Of a DNA stretch of 64,000 nt, positions 33,351-42,672 are shown piece after piece; position 1 is the first letter of the stretch; each line of letters begins with the position of its first letter. The DNA is from Nocardioides panzhihuensis. Lineage in GTDB: Bacteria > Actinomycetota > Actinomycetes > Propionibacteriales > Nocardioidaceae. A program made the position numbers and the translations under genes. The notes below the pieces were generated by a model that was not told the DNA's origin, ran no database searches, and saw nothing but the letters and a program-made list of their open reading frames with translations. The DNA is taken from assembly GCF_013408335.1 (NCBI RefSeq), contig NZ_JACBZR010000001.1:4193501-4257500 (forward strand), given 5' to 3'.

Positions 33351-34859
33351 TTAGCTACCAAGGGAGAACGCGTCGAGATCGTCTGCGAAGGAGCGGCGGG
33401 CCGCCGACTGGTCCTCCGGCGAGGAGTCCTCGGTCTTCGGTCCGACGGCTGCTTCAGGCTGCTTGTTGCGCAGGCTGACCGGCTCCCGGCGCGGGAGCGC
33501 ACCGGACTCTACTGGTCCGCTCTGTTCAGCGGGCACGGAGGCCTCGTTCGTCTCATCGGCCCCACCCGTTTCGCCGGGGAGCGGGATCGACGTCTTCAGG
33601 GTGTCGGTGGAGGGATCCGGCGAGGGCTCCTGGCCGGGCGCCGGCGCGAACTGGGCCCCCGGCCGACGCACGGGCTGCTGCACGGCGTGCTGCCCGGTCT
33701 GTGCCTCCGCATGCGGGTCGGTGAACGGATCGGTGAGCGGGTCGGTGAGCGGATTGGTCCGATGCGAGGGCCGCCGCGCGGAATCCATGGGCTCGACGGG
33801 CTCGAGCGAGGACCGCCGTGTCTCCAGGCGCGCAGGCTGCGCAGCTTGCTGTGACACGGACGGTGACACGGGCTGCGACACCTGCTGGGGGCCCCGTCGC
33901 CTCGGGGCAGGAGGCAGGACCGCGACGCTGCTCGCGCTGGAGCTCCTCGGCAGCTCGGCCGGCTCGATCGGAGCGACCGGCACCTCGCACAGCAGCTGGG
34001 CCGGCACGGTCACCATCGCGATCATCCCGTTGCCGGGTGCGGGCCGGGTGGCGAGACGTACGTCGATGTCGTACTTGCGGGCGATCCGGTGCACCACCGG
34101 GAAACCGGTGTGGCTCCCGGACTTGCTGACCAGCTCGACGACCGGGCCGGCCAGCAAGGAGTTGAGGCGTCCCACCGACCGCTCCGGGATGCCGATGCCG
34201 GTGTCCTCGATCCGGAAGAGCACGTCACCGGCGTCGGCCAGGTGGACGTTGACCGTCACCGTTCCCGGGGAGTACTTGGTCGCGTTGTCCAGCAGCGCGG
34301 CGATCAGGCAGGAGACGTCGTCGGCGGCATAGCCGATGACGGCAAGATCGCTCACCCGGCCGATCGTCACCTGGTTGTAGCGCTCGATGCTCGACAGCGC
34401 CATCCGGATGATGTCCAGCAGCGAGGTGTCGATGCCACCCATCTCGTCCTGGGCCCGACCGGCGAGCGTACGCAGGTCACGGCTGGCGCGCCGCATGCGA
34501 GTAACCGCGTGGTCGACCTCGTAGAGCTTCCGCAACCGCTCAGGATCGTCCTCGTCGGCCTCCAGCCCATCGAGCGAGATGCGCATCTGCTCGGCCAGGC
34601 TGATCAGGTGGAGCCCGAACTGCTCCATGATCTCGGGCCAGGCCTCGTCCTCATCCTCCGGCGGCAACGCAGGTGTCGAGGAGATCGGCAGGGAGGCAGG
34701 TGTCGGTGGGGCGAAGGGGGTCGGTGGCACCGGTGGAAAGGGCGCGGCCTGGCCGTTCGTCGGAGGGAATGAGCGAGCAGGACCCGGATCTGACTGCTCA
34801 GCGAGCGTCGCAGTCTGGGGCGCCCGGCGCTTCAACAAGCGCAGGCTCCAGCGTGTCAT
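33351..34859 (-). CDS. Conservon histidine-kinase-like ATPase (CvnA-like), cytosolic form
   Basis: 502 residues. After a ~70-residue Pro-rich leader come a helical region (MEQFGLHLISLAEQMRISLD, then RMRRASRDLRTLAGRA) and a GHKL ATPase domain: N box LIAALLDNATKYSPG, G1 EDTGIGIP and G2-like GSHTGFPVVHR. The C-terminal ~200 residues are disordered, with three tandem 12-bp units (33715-33750) encoding TDP repeats. Typical CvnA proteins carry two membrane segments, a nitrate/nitrite-sensor domain and HAMP before the ATPase; all are missing here, so its input must come from a partner. First gene of the conservon. Confidence 0.85.
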   Translation of the reverse strand: MTRWSLRLLKRRAPQTATLAEQSDPGPARSFPPTNGQAAPFPPVPPTPFAPPTPASLPISSTPALPPEDEDEAWPEIMEQFGLHLISLAEQMRISLDGLEADEDDPERLRKLYEVDHAVTRMRRASRDLRTLAGRAQDEMGGIDTSLLDIIRMALSSIERYNQVTIGRVSDLAVIGYAADDVSCLIAALLDNATKYSPGTVTVNVHLADAGDVLFRIEDTGIGIPERSVGRLNSLLAGPVVELVSKSGSHTGFPVVHRIARKYDIDVRLATRPAPGNGMIAMVTVPAQLLCEVPVAPIEPAELPRSSSASSVAVLPPAPRRRGPQQVSQPVSPSVSQQAAQPARLETRRSSLEPVEPMDSARRPSHRTNPLTDPLTDPFTDPHAEAQTGQHAVQQPVRRPGAQFAPAPGQEPSPDPSTDTLKTSIPLPGETGGADETNEASVPAEQSGPVESGALPRREPVSLRNKQPEAAVGPKTEDSSPEDQSAARRSFADDLDAFSLGS

Positions 34860-35039
34860 GAGGCGGCACTTTCAAATGTGGAGAAGGAAAGGAGCGGTGA
34901 TCAGATTGGCACAACCCGTGCGCGAGCGCAGGGTTACGCGCCCAGAAGCAGACAGTGTCCTAGGTCCCTCTTCCCGAGTGGCTCAGGCGCGCCGTCACCT
35001 TCCGACGAGGTGGACCAGATCCTATGCCGATCCCCCAAC

Positions 35040-36077
35040 TCAGCTCGCCAGCAGGCGCAGGGTCTCCTCACGGGCCGGCGCAGTGCGCGGATCCGTTCCC
35101 TCGTAGGCAGATCCGACAGGGTTCACCATGACCTCGTCCACGCCGTACTCGTCGGCCATGCCGGCCAGGCGCGCCTTCGCATACTCGGCGGAGCCGATGA
35201 TCCAGCGGCTGCGCATGGTGTCGACGAGCCCCTGGTGGGCCTCGGGGATCTCGGTCTTCTCGGCCTCGTCGATGCTGGGCTGCGCGGTCAGCGGCTGGCC
35301 CGTACGCAGCTTCAGCATGGTCAGCAGCTGCGGCAGGGCCCGGCGGTCGGCCTCCTCCGCGGTCTCTGCCACGCTCGCGTTCACCGTGAGGAACGTCTTC
35401 GGCTCACGGAGGAGCTCAGAGGGCTGGAACGTCGACCGGTAGAGGTCGATCATCGCCTTGGTGTCGGTGCCGTTGCCCGCGAAGTGGTGCGCGAAGACGT
35501 AGGGCAGCCCCTTCTCGGCGGCCAGGCGCGCCGAGTAGTCCGAGGAGCCGAGCAGCCAGAGCTCGGCGACCGTCGCTGCCGACGGGGTCGCGTGCAGGAC
35601 GTGCTGGCGACCGCCGGCCATCAGCCCGACGCCCTCGGGCGCCATCATGGAGACGATGTTGTCGAGGTACTCCGGGAACCGGTTCACCGCGTCGTCGGTC
35701 ACTCCCCCGGCGCCGTGACGGAGCGCCCAGGAGGTGACCGGGTCGGTGCCCGGCGCACGGCCGATGCCGAGGTCGATCCGCCCGGGGAACGCCGCCTCGA
35801 GCAGCGCGAACTGCTCGGCCACGACCAACGGCGCGTGGTTGGGCAGCATCACGCCGCCGGAGCCGACTCGGATGCGCTCGGTCGCGCCGGCCACCAGCGA
35901 GATCAGCACCGGCGGGTTGGTCGACCCGACCGCCGGCATGTTGTGGTGCTCGGCGAGCCAGTAGCGCTCGAATCCCAGCTCGTCGGCGACCTTGGCCAAC
36001 GACAGTGTCGCGGCCAGGGCATCTGCGGAGGACTGGTCCTTGCGGACCGGGACCAGGTCGAGAACGCTCAGCTTCAC
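35040..36077 (-). CDS. LLM-class flavin-dependent oxidoreductase
   Basis: 345-residue luciferase-like monooxygenase or F420-dependent oxidoreductase of the single-subunit MsnO8/YhbW-like group. Markers: [20 protein letters not shown] start, [32 protein letters not shown] and [12 protein letters not shown] take GTG at 36077 because relatives begin VKLSVLDL; a TTG 12 nt upstream is in frame. A 7-bp hairpin (36078-36096) abuts this GTG. It lies 30 nt after the esterase gene, so the two are probably co-transcribed. Substrate and cofactor preference unknown. Confidence 0.85.
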   Translation of the reverse strand: MKLSVLDLVPVRKDQSSADALAATLSLAKVADELGFERYWLAEHHNMPAVGSTNPPVLISLVAGATERIRVGSGGVMLPNHAPLVVAEQFALLEAAFPGRIDLGIGRAPGTDPVTSWALRHGAGGVTDDAVNRFPEYLDNIVSMMAPEGVGLMAGGRQHVLHATPSAATVAELWLLGSSDYSARLAAEKGLPYVFAHHFAGNGTDTKAMIDLYRSTFQPSELLREPKTFLTVNASVAETAEEADRRALPQLLTMLKLRTGQPLTAQPSIDEAEKTEIPEAHQGLVDTMRSRWIIGSAEYAKARLAGMADEYGVDEVMVNPVGSAYEGTDPRTAPAREETLRLLAS

Positions 36078-36107
36078 GTGAGGGCTCAACCCTCACCGAG
36101 GTGGTGT

Positions 36108-37292
36108 TTATTCCGGAGGCAGCAGAGCGCGGAGTCCGTCGGCGACGGCTGAGCGCCACCAGGCGTAGTCGTGACCGCCGTTGTGCTCCGCGGAGGTGAC
36201 GTCGATCCCGGCCGCCCGGAGACGGTCGACGAGGTCGTGGTGGAGCTCGTCGAGGACCCACTCCTGGGTGCCGTGCGCCAGGTGCACGCGGGTCTTCGCC
36301 TCCGGCGTGACGGCGTCGGCGAGGTCGTCGAGCCACAGCGAGGCCGACTGGCTGGCGACACCGTGAATGTGGCCGGGATAGGTCAGTCCGGCCCGCAGCG
36401 CGGTCACGCCACCGAGGCTCTGGCCCACGACGTACGTCTCCTCGGTCACCGCGCGACGCTCGCGCACCCACGGCAGCAGCTGGTTGACGATGTAGTCGGC
36501 ACCCTCGCCACCGGCCAGCTCCTCCCAGCGCTTGTCGCGGCCGCCGGAGGCGGGCAGGACGCAGCGGACGTGGCGGAGATGGCCGTCGGCGATCAGGTTG
36601 TCGAGCGTGGTCGGCAACGAATGGTGGTCGGTCCAGATCTCGCCGTCGAGCGCGACCACGAGCGGCAGGTCGACGTTGAGCCCGGCGCCGGCCGGGTCGT
36701 AGAGCCAGACGTCACGCCCGTCCGGGCCCGCCTCCAGCGTGACGGTTCCGGGGACGACGTCATCGCGGCGGTGCAGCCACGGCTGCAGCGGAGCGTCGGG
36801 CAGCGAGACGACCGACTGCTTGATGCCCTGCCGGTTGTGGCACCAGTCGGGGTTGAGCGGGTCGAGGTAGCCGCGGTGCAGCACGGCACGGAGCTCGACC
36901 TGCCCCTCGCTCTCCCACGGGGCCAGCTCGTCGGGATGCTTGCACAGGAAGGAGTAGGAGGCGCGCCAGTCGGCCTTCATCAGGAATGAGGCGTGCCACA
37001 GGTCGGTGCCTGCCTTGCGCTCGAGCATCGTCTCGTCGAGATGGCGCTCGTCAGAGAGCCGGTTGGCGAAGAGGAACACCTCCTCGGCCTCGTCGTCGCG
37101 CCAGCAGAAGGTGACGACGACCTCGTCGTCCGCGCCGTCGGCGCCGGTCTCCTCGATGAGCGGGAGCGAGGTGGCGATCTGGTCCCAGAACATCTCGATG
37201 TCCTCAGGACTGAGTCGGTCGATGATCGCGCTTCGCGTCCGTGCTGATGGATTGGGTCGCGCCGCCATGGGTCGTCGCAACTGCGTACTCAT
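36108..37292 (-). CDS. Enterochelin-esterase-like hydrolase (Fes family)
   Basis: 394-residue cytosolic esterase resembling Fes, which hydrolyses ferric enterobactin-type trilactones to release iron. The N-terminal domain (VVVTFCWRDDEAEEVFLFANR) matches the enterochelin esterase N-domain, ending GIKQSVVSLP; the C-terminal alpha/beta hydrolase has the nucleophile VGQSLGGVTAL and catalytic histidine in NGGHDYAWW. GGGAGGA lies 8 nt before the ATG at 37292. The PPTase gene upstream and this gene together suggest a siderophore connection, although no synthetase or transporter is present here. Confidence 0.82.
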   Translation of the reverse strand: MSTQLRRPMAARPNPSARTRSAIIDRLSPEDIEMFWDQIATSLPLIEETGADGADDEVVVTFCWRDDEAEEVFLFANRLSDERHLDETMLERKAGTDLWHASFLMKADWRASYSFLCKHPDELAPWESEGQVELRAVLHRGYLDPLNPDWCHNRQGIKQSVVSLPDAPLQPWLHRRDDVVPGTVTLEAGPDGRDVWLYDPAGAGLNVDLPLVVALDGEIWTDHHSLPTTLDNLIADGHLRHVRCVLPASGGRDKRWEELAGGEGADYIVNQLLPWVRERRAVTEETYVVGQSLGGVTALRAGLTYPGHIHGVASQSASLWLDDLADAVTPEAKTRVHLAHGTQEWVLDELHHDLVDRLRAAGIDVTSAEHNGGHDYAWWRSAVADGLRALLPPE

Positions 37293-37390
37293 CTGGTCAT
37301 TCCTCCCGAGTACGGGGCTCTCCCTGTCCCCGCGGGCTGACCAAGTTACTCACAGACGGGCCCGCACGCGAGGTTCCGAGGTCCCTTTCT

Positions 37391-37404
37391 CTGTCAATCG
37401 ACAG
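37391..37404. promoter_or_regulatory. Palindrome overlapping a TTGACA -35 upstream of the Fes-like gene
   Basis: CTGTC-AATC-GACAG (37391-37404) contains the minus-strand TTGACA (37397 to 37392). It could be an operator over a promoter for the esterase-LLM unit, about 100 nt from its ATG. No good -10 or DtxR/Fur-type box was found. Confidence 0.3.
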
Positions 37405-37463
37405 GTGATGTCGCATACCCGCTAGTCAAACGCGTGGGCAACCGGGTTTCGTTCAGTTTCCTA

Positions 37464-38081
37464 TCAGTTTTCGGTCCGCATGTCGGCACAGATCGCGACG
37501 GCGCCGAGAAATCCGGGGCCCTCCCACTGGGTGATCCGGACGTCGCCGAACTGGTCCATCGGGCCCTCCTCGGCGAGAACATCGAGGCGCTGTGCCGCCG
37601 CCATGCTGCCGTGGCCGGCCTTCACCAACGCCTCCTTGCGCACCCACAACCGCGTGAACGCGTACGCAGCGTCCGGCTGCCCCGACACCCAGGCCGCCTC
37701 GCGCGGCGAGAGCGCCCGGTCGGGCCCGCGCACGACTCTCTCCACGTCGATGCCGCACCGACGGGTGGCGGCGACCGCGGCGACCTGCCCGCGGGCGTGG
37801 CTGAGGCTCACCTGGACCGTCGTCCACGCCGGACCGGCTACGGACGGCGCGCCGTGCTCGGTGCTTCCGCATCGAGCGCAGCGCTGCTCGATCACGATGG
37901 CCTCGCGGGCGAGGCCCAGCAGCTCCGCTGCGCACTCGCGGACGAGAACGTGCGCTGCTGCGTACGCCTCTTGGTCCGCCTCGGCCACCAGGCGCTGGTG
38001 GCGGGCTCGCTCCGCGGCGGTCAGCAACCCGAGATCGGCGGCGATCTCGTCCACCGGCGCGAAGCGCACGATCTCAGTCAT
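37464..38081 (-). CDS. 4'-phosphopantetheinyl transferase (Sfp/EntD type)
   Basis: 205 residues. Transfers phosphopantetheine from CoA to carrier proteins of NRPS, PKS or fatty-acid synthases. Magnesium-binding motifs are RCGIDVERV and WVRKEALVKAGHG, and the N-terminal VLVRECAAELLG region fits the pseudo-dimer fold. It sits 25 nt after map and is followed by the Fes-like esterase 171 nt later; its carrier-protein partner is not in the window. It may be transcribed with map. Confidence 0.88.
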   Translation of the reverse strand: MTEIVRFAPVDEIAADLGLLTAAERARHQRLVAEADQEAYAAAHVLVRECAAELLGLAREAIVIEQRCARCGSTEHGAPSVAGPAWTTVQVSLSHARGQVAAVAATRRCGIDVERVVRGPDRALSPREAAWVSGQPDAAYAFTRLWVRKEALVKAGHGSMAAAQRLDVLAEEGPMDQFGDVRITQWEGPGFLGAVAICADMRTEN

Positions 38082-38106
38082 ACCGACGCTCGATCGCGCC
38101 GCGGCC

Positions 38107-38922
38107 TCAGTGACCGCCCCAGGGGACGCCGAGCTTGCCGAGCATCTCCTCGCCGCCGTCGAGTGCGGTGAGCACCCAGGCGCCGTCGGCGGTGAGCGCG
38201 AAGGTGTGCTCGAAGTGGGCGGCCCAGGATCCGTCGTCGGTGACTACGGTCCAGTCGTCCTCGAGGGTGGTGACCTCGGGTCCACCCAGGGTGAGCATCG
38301 GCTCGATGGCCAGCGCGATGCCGCGCTGCAACTTGGCGCCCTTGCCCGGCTTGCCGTAGTTGAACACCGACGGCTCCATGTGCATCTCGCTGCCGATGCC
38401 GTGGCCGCTGAACTCCTCGAGGATGCCGTAGTCACCCTGGGAGTCGACATAGGTCTCGATGGCGTGCGAGATGTCGGTGACCCGGCCGCCGAGGCGGGCG
38501 GCGGCGATGCCGTGCCACATGGCCTCCTCGGTGACCCGCATCAGCTCGGAGACCTCGTCGGAGACCGATCCCATGGCCACCGTGATCGCGGCGTCGCCGT
38601 GCCAGCCGTCGACGATGGCGCCGCAGTCGATGGAGATGATGTCGCCGTCCTTCAGCTCCCGGGATCCGGGGATGCCGTGGACCACGACCTCGTCGACCGA
38701 GGCGCAGATCGAGCCCGGGAATCCGTGGTAGCCCTTGAACGACGGGACGCCACCCCGGGACCGGATCGAGTCCTCGGCGATGGCGTCGAGCTCGAGAAGG
38801 GTGACTCCGGGCCGCGCAGCGGCCCGGAGCACCTCGAGCGTCTCGCCGACCACGAGGCCGGCCGTACGCATCTTCTCGATCTGCTCAGGGGTCTTGATCT
38901 GGACCTTGTTCAAGAAGCCCAC
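38107..38922 (-). CDS. map: Methionine aminopeptidase, type I
   Basis: Removes the initiator methionine from nascent proteins. 271 residues with the pita-bread fold: metal ligands in SIDCGAIVDGWHGDAA (two aspartates), GHGIGSEMHMEPSV (histidine), AIEPMLTLG and FEHTFALT (glutamates). No N-terminal SH3-binding zinc finger. It follows adk by 30 nt in the secY-adk-map unit; infA, the usual next gene, is 7.7 kb away. Confidence 0.96.
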   Translation of the reverse strand: MGFLNKVQIKTPEQIEKMRTAGLVVGETLEVLRAAARPGVTLLELDAIAEDSIRSRGGVPSFKGYHGFPGSICASVDEVVVHGIPGSRELKDGDIISIDCGAIVDGWHGDAAITVAMGSVSDEVSELMRVTEEAMWHGIAAARLGGRVTDISHAIETYVDSQGDYGILEEFSGHGIGSEMHMEPSVFNYGKPGKGAKLQRGIALAIEPMLTLGGPEVTTLEDDWTVVTDDGSWAAHFEHTFALTADGAWVLTALDGGEEMLGKLGVPWGGH

Positions 38923-38952
38923 TGCTCCCCCGTTGCGTAAAGATGTTGTGGT

Positions 38953-39528
38953 TCAGGACTCAGGAACGATGTCGAGCTCATCGAAGATCCGCTTGGTGAC
39001 ATCGTCGACGTCGCCCATGCCGTCGATCTCGTGGACCAGGCCACGGCCCTTGTAGACCTCGATCAGCGGCGCGGTCTCCTCGAGGTAGACCTCCTGGCGG
39101 CGGCGGATGACCTCTTCGGTGTCGTCGGAGCGACCTTCGAGCTCAGCACGCTGCAGCAGCCGCTGCACGATCTCGTCCTTGTCGACCGTCAGCACGACCA
39201 CAGCGTCCAGCGCGTGGCCGGTGAACCTGATCATCCCGTCGAGCTCCTCGACCTGCGCGAGCGTGCGCGGGTATCCGTCGAGCAGGAACCCTTTGGCTGC
39301 GTCGGGCTCGTCGATGCGGTTGCGAACCATCAGGTTCATCACCGAGTCCGGGACGTACTCGCCCTTGCTCATGTACGAGTCGGCCTCGACCCCGAGCGGC
39401 GTCCCTGCGTCTACGTTCGCCCGGAGGATGTTTCCGGTCGAGATCGCGGGGATGCCGAAGTGCTCGGCGATGAACTTCGCCTGGGTGCCCTTACCGGCAC
39501 CCGGCGGGCCCATGATGATCAGTCTCAT
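38953..39528 (-). CDS. adk: Adenylate kinase
   Basis: Equilibrates ATP, ADP and AMP. 191 residues: P-loop MGPPGAGKGTQ, AMP-binding STGNILRANV and DGYPRT, and a short LID (LEGRSDDTEE) lacking the zinc-binding insertion, the short form usual in actinobacteria. Its start overlaps the secY stop by 4 nt. Confidence 0.97.
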   Translation of the reverse strand: MRLIIMGPPGAGKGTQAKFIAEHFGIPAISTGNILRANVDAGTPLGVEADSYMSKGEYVPDSVMNLMVRNRIDEPDAAKGFLLDGYPRTLAQVEELDGMIRFTGHALDAVVVLTVDKDEIVQRLLQRAELEGRSDDTEEVIRRRQEVYLEETAPLIEVYKGRGLVHEIDGMGDVDDVTKRIFDELDIVPES

Positions 39529-40856
39529 CGGAGGAACCCTTCATAGTTGCGCTGCTGGAGCTGGCTCTCGATCTGCTTCACCGTGTCGAGGGCGACGCCG
39601 ACCATGATCAGGATCGAGGTGCCACCGAACGGGAAGTTCTGGTTCGCGTTGATGAGCGCCAGCGCGATCAGCGGGATGAGCGCAACCAGACCGAGGTAGA
39701 GCGAGCCCGGCAGTGTGATACGGGACAGAACGTAGGACAGATAGTCCTCGGTAGGCTTCCCGGCCCGAATTCCTGGAATGAAGCCACCGTATTTCTTCAT
39801 GTTGTCGGCGACCTCCGGGGGGTTGAAGGTGATCGACACGTAGAAGTAGGTGAAGAAGATGATCAGCGCGAAGTACGTCGCCATGTAGATCGGGTGGTCA
39901 CCCTGGACGAAGTAGTTGTTGATCCAGTCGACCCAGATGGGCGGGTCCTGCGCGTTCTGGTTGAACTGCGCCGCCATCGCCGGCAGGTAGAGCAACGACG
40001 AGGCGAAGATGACCGGGATGACACCGGCCTGGTTCACCTTCAGCGGGATGTACGTCGAGGAGCCGCCGAACATCTTGCGGCCGACCATCCGGCGGGCGTA
40101 CTGGACCGGGATCCGGCGCTGGGCCTGCTCGATGAAGATGACCGCAGCCATGATCGCGAGCCCGATGACGAGCACGATCGCGAAGGTCCACCAACCCTTG
40201 TCGTTCTTGACGGCCCACATGGTGGCCGGGAAGGTGGCGACGACCTGGGTGAAGATCAGGATCGACATACCGTTGCCGATACCGCGCTCGGTGATCAGCT
40301 CGCCGAGCCACATGATGACGGCGGTGCCGGCGGTCATGGTGACGACCATGACCAGGAAGGTGGCAGTGCCGTCGTCGTGCAGCAGAGGCTGCGTACAGCC
40401 CTGGAGCAGGTCGCCGGAGCGGGCCAGCGCGACGATGCCGGTGGCCTGCAGGACCGCGAGGCCGAGCGTCAGGTAGCGGGTGTACTGGGTGATCTTCGAC
40501 TGCCCGGCCTGACCCTCCTTCTTGAGCCGCTCCAGGCGCGGGATCACCACGACGAGCAGCTGCAAGATGATGCTCGCGGTGATGTACGGCATGATGCCGA
40601 GCGCGAAGACGGTCAGCTGCAGCAGCGCCCCGCCGGAGAAGAGATTGACCAGGTTGTAGAGGCCGGCGCTGTCACCGGTCTGGGCTGCGTCAAGACACTG
40701 CTGGACGTTCGCAACGTGAACGCCAGGGGCAGGGATCTGAGACCCAGCCCTGAAGATCACGACGATCAGGAGAACGAAGAGCAGCTTCTTGCGCAGGTCC
40801 GGGGTACGGAACGCTGATGCGAACGCGCCAAGCACGAATGGTTCCTCTTTCGACAA
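39525..40856 (-). CDS. secY: Protein translocase subunit SecY
   Basis: Central pore of the Sec translocon, 443 residues with ten membrane helices. Recognisable segments: LLFVLLIVVIFRAGSQIPAP (helix 1), the plug region after it, YITASIILQLL, and NPPEVADNMKKYGGFIPGIR in the cytosolic loop before helix 9. It begins 162 nt after rplO; the gap has a long GC-rich hairpin that could set its expression apart from the ribosomal genes. Confidence 0.97.
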   Translation of the reverse strand: MSKEEPFVLGAFASAFRTPDLRKKLLFVLLIVVIFRAGSQIPAPGVHVANVQQCLDAAQTGDSAGLYNLVNLFSGGALLQLTVFALGIMPYITASIILQLLVVVIPRLERLKKEGQAGQSKITQYTRYLTLGLAVLQATGIVALARSGDLLQGCTQPLLHDDGTATFLVMVVTMTAGTAVIMWLGELITERGIGNGMSILIFTQVVATFPATMWAVKNDKGWWTFAIVLVIGLAIMAAVIFIEQAQRRIPVQYARRMVGRKMFGGSSTYIPLKVNQAGVIPVIFASSLLYLPAMAAQFNQNAQDPPIWVDWINNYFVQGDHPIYMATYFALIIFFTYFYVSITFNPPEVADNMKKYGGFIPGIRAGKPTEDYLSYVLSRITLPGSLYLGLVALIPLIALALINANQNFPFGGTSILIMVGVALDTVKQIESQLQQRNYEGFLR

Positions 40857-40948
40857 TCAGGGGTCGCAGGGCCTGCGCCGATGCGAAAACCCGTGGCAGC
40901 CTAACAGCCTCCACGGCAGCTCATGCACGTAGGGCTGAAACAGCGGGA

Positions 40949-40985
40949 GCGCGGTCGGGACCCCGAAGGGGCGACCCGGCCGCGC
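40949..40985 (-). other. GC-rich hairpin between rplO and secY
   Basis: GCGCGG, CGGG and CCCC blocks pair with GGGG, CCCG and CCGCGC around a GAA loop, with small bulges. A second weaker stem, TGACAG/CTGTCA (40993-41021), overlaps the rplO stop. Possible attenuator or terminator of the spc operon. Confidence 0.55.
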
Positions 40986-41018
40986 TTCCACATGACAGGC
41001 TCTACGGTAGTAGAACTG

Positions 41019-41459
41019 TCAGAGAACCGTGACAGTTCCGCCAGCAGCCTCGATCTTCTCCTTGGCAGTGCCGGAGAAGGCGTTGGCGCTGACCTCGACC
41101 TTGACGGTCAGGTCGCCCTGACCCAGAACCTTGACGGGGAGGTTCTTGCGAACCGCGCCCTTCTCGATGAGCGTCTCGGGGGTGACGGTGCCACCCTCCG
41201 GGAACAGCTCGTTGAGCTTGTCGAGGTTGACGACCTGGAACTCCACCTTGAACGGGTTCTTGAACCCCTTCAGCTTGGGGAGCCGCATGTGCATCGGGGT
41301 CTGGCCGCCCTCAAAGGCAGCCGGGACCTGGTAGCGGGCCTTGGTGCCCTTGGTGCCGCGACCCGCGGTCTTACCCTTGGACGCCTCACCACGACCTACA
41401 CGGGTCTTGGCCTTCTTGGAGCCGGGAGCCGGCGCCAGGTTGTGCACCTTGAGTGCCAT
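41019..41459 (-). CDS. rplO: 50S ribosomal protein L15 (uL15)
   Basis: Late-assembling 23S-binding protein, 146 residues. The N-terminal extension [19 protein letters not shown] and glycine-rich [11 protein letters not shown] thread into rRNA; the C-terminal domain holds [14 protein letters not shown]. Starts 1 nt after rpmD. Confidence 0.97.
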   Translation of the reverse strand: MALKVHNLAPAPGSKKAKTRVGRGEASKGKTAGRGTKGTKARYQVPAAFEGGQTPMHMRLPKLKGFKNPFKVEFQVVNLDKLNELFPEGGTVTPETLIEKGAVRKNLPVKVLGQGDLTVKVEVSANAFSGTAKEKIEAAGGTVTVL

Positions 41460-41460
41460 A

Positions 41461-41643
41461 TCAGTCGACCTCCTCGACCGTCACCAGGTGACGGACGGTC
41501 TGGACCATGCCCCGGATCTCCGGGCGGTCCTCCTTGACGACGACGTCGCCGATCCGCTTGAGACCGAGCGTACGCAGGGTGTCTCGCTGGTTCTGCTTCA
41601 GACCAACGAGGCCCTTCTTCTGCTGGACCTTGAGCTGTGCCAT
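41461..41643 (-). CDS. rpmD: 50S ribosomal protein L30 (uL30)
   Basis: 60 residues, [20 protein letters not shown] to HLVTVEEVD, the full normal length. The ATG at 41643 overlaps the rpsE stop as TGATG, so translation is coupled. L30 is absent from some bacterial groups but present here. Confidence 0.95.
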   Translation of the reverse strand: MAQLKVQQKKGLVGLKQNQRDTLRTLGLKRIGDVVVKEDRPEIRGMVQTVRHLVTVEEVD

Positions 41644-42254
41644 CAGGCCGACACCCCCGCCTTGGGCTCCGCGACCTCGGCCTGCGCCTTGAGCAGCGCC
41701 TCCGGGGCAACGTCCTCGACCGGGAGACCACGACGAGCAGCAACAGCCTCGGGCGTCTCGAGCATCCGAAGCGCCTCGACCGTCGCGTGGACGATGTTGA
41801 TCTGGTTGGACGACCCGAGCGACTTGCTCAGGATGTCGTGGATGCCGGCGCACTCCAGGACGGCACGCACCGGGCCACCGGCGATGACACCGGTACCAGG
41901 AGCGGCCGGGCGGAGCATGACCACACCAGCGGCCTTCTCACCCTGCACCGGGTGCGGGATCGTGGCCTGGATGCGGGGAACGCGGAAGAAGTTCTTCTTC
42001 GCTTCCTCGACACCCTTGGCGATCGCCGCGGGAACTTCCTTTGCCTTACCGTAGCCGACGCCGACCAGACCGTCTCCGTCACCGACGATCACGAGGGCGG
42101 TGAAGCTGAAGCGACGACCACCCTTCACGACCTTGGCAACTCGGTTGATCGCGACGACCTTCTCGATGTAGGCGGTCTTGTCGGCACCTTGGTTGCGACG
42201 ATCGTCGCGACCTCGGCGCTCGCCACCACGCTGTCCGCGCTGGGCTCCGCTCAT
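41643..42254 (-). CDS. rpsE: 30S ribosomal protein S5 (uS5)
   Basis: Accuracy and mRNA-unwinding protein at the mRNA entry site. 203 residues: a ~27-residue Arg/Gly-rich N-terminal extension, then the S5 domain ([20 protein letters not shown] and [19 protein letters not shown]), and a C-terminal tail with [11 protein letters not shown]. Lies 34 nt after rplR. Confidence 0.97.
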   Translation of the reverse strand: MSGAQRGQRGGERRGRDDRRNQGADKTAYIEKVVAINRVAKVVKGGRRFSFTALVIVGDGDGLVGVGYGKAKEVPAAIAKGVEEAKKNFFRVPRIQATIPHPVQGEKAAGVVMLRPAAPGTGVIAGGPVRAVLECAGIHDILSKSLGSSNQINIVHATVEALRMLETPEAVAARRGLPVEDVAPEALLKAQAEVAEPKAGVSA

Positions 42255-42288
42255 CAGACTTTCCTCTTCTCTCGTTCGATCGTTGCGA

Positions 42289-42672
42289 TCAGAAGGTCAG
42301 ACCGGCCCCGCGCGCGCCATCAGCGAGCGCGGCGACACGGCCGTGGTACTTGTTGCCGGCACGGTCGAAGACCACGGTCTCGACCCCAGCGGCCTTGGCA
42401 CGCGACGCGACCAGCTCGCCGACCTGCTTGGCCTTGGCAGTCTTGTCACCGGAGGCGGACCGAAGGTCGCCCTCGATGGTCGAAGCCGAGGCAAGCGTCT
42501 TGCCGGCCAGGTCGTCGACGACCTGGGCGGTGATGTGCTTGGCGGACCGGGTTACGACGAGGCGCGGACGCTCCGGCGTACCTTCGATCTTCTTGCGACC
42601 ACGAGTCTGACGACGCAGACGCGAGCGGACGCGGGAAGCGGTGTGCTTGTTGTTCGACAGCGAGATGGCCAT
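42289..42672 (-). CDS. rplR: 50S ribosomal protein L18 (uL18)
   Basis: 5S rRNA-binding protein, 127 residues, [20 protein letters not shown] through [20 protein letters not shown]. The ATG at 42672 overlaps the rplF stop (TGATGG). The GTG codon directly before that ATG is also in frame but is not needed. Confidence 0.96.
   Translation of the reverse strand: MAISLSNNKHTASRVRSRLRRQTRGRKKIEGTPERPRLVVTRSAKHITAQVVDDLAGKTLASASTIEGDLRSASGDKTAKAKQVGELVASRAKAAGVETVVFDRAGNKYHGRVAALADGARGAGLTF

Noticed and set aside
33715..33750. Three 12-bp tandem repeats as a non-coding element
   Set aside because: They lie in frame inside the disordered tail of the CvnA-like protein and are explained as a coding TDP repeat.
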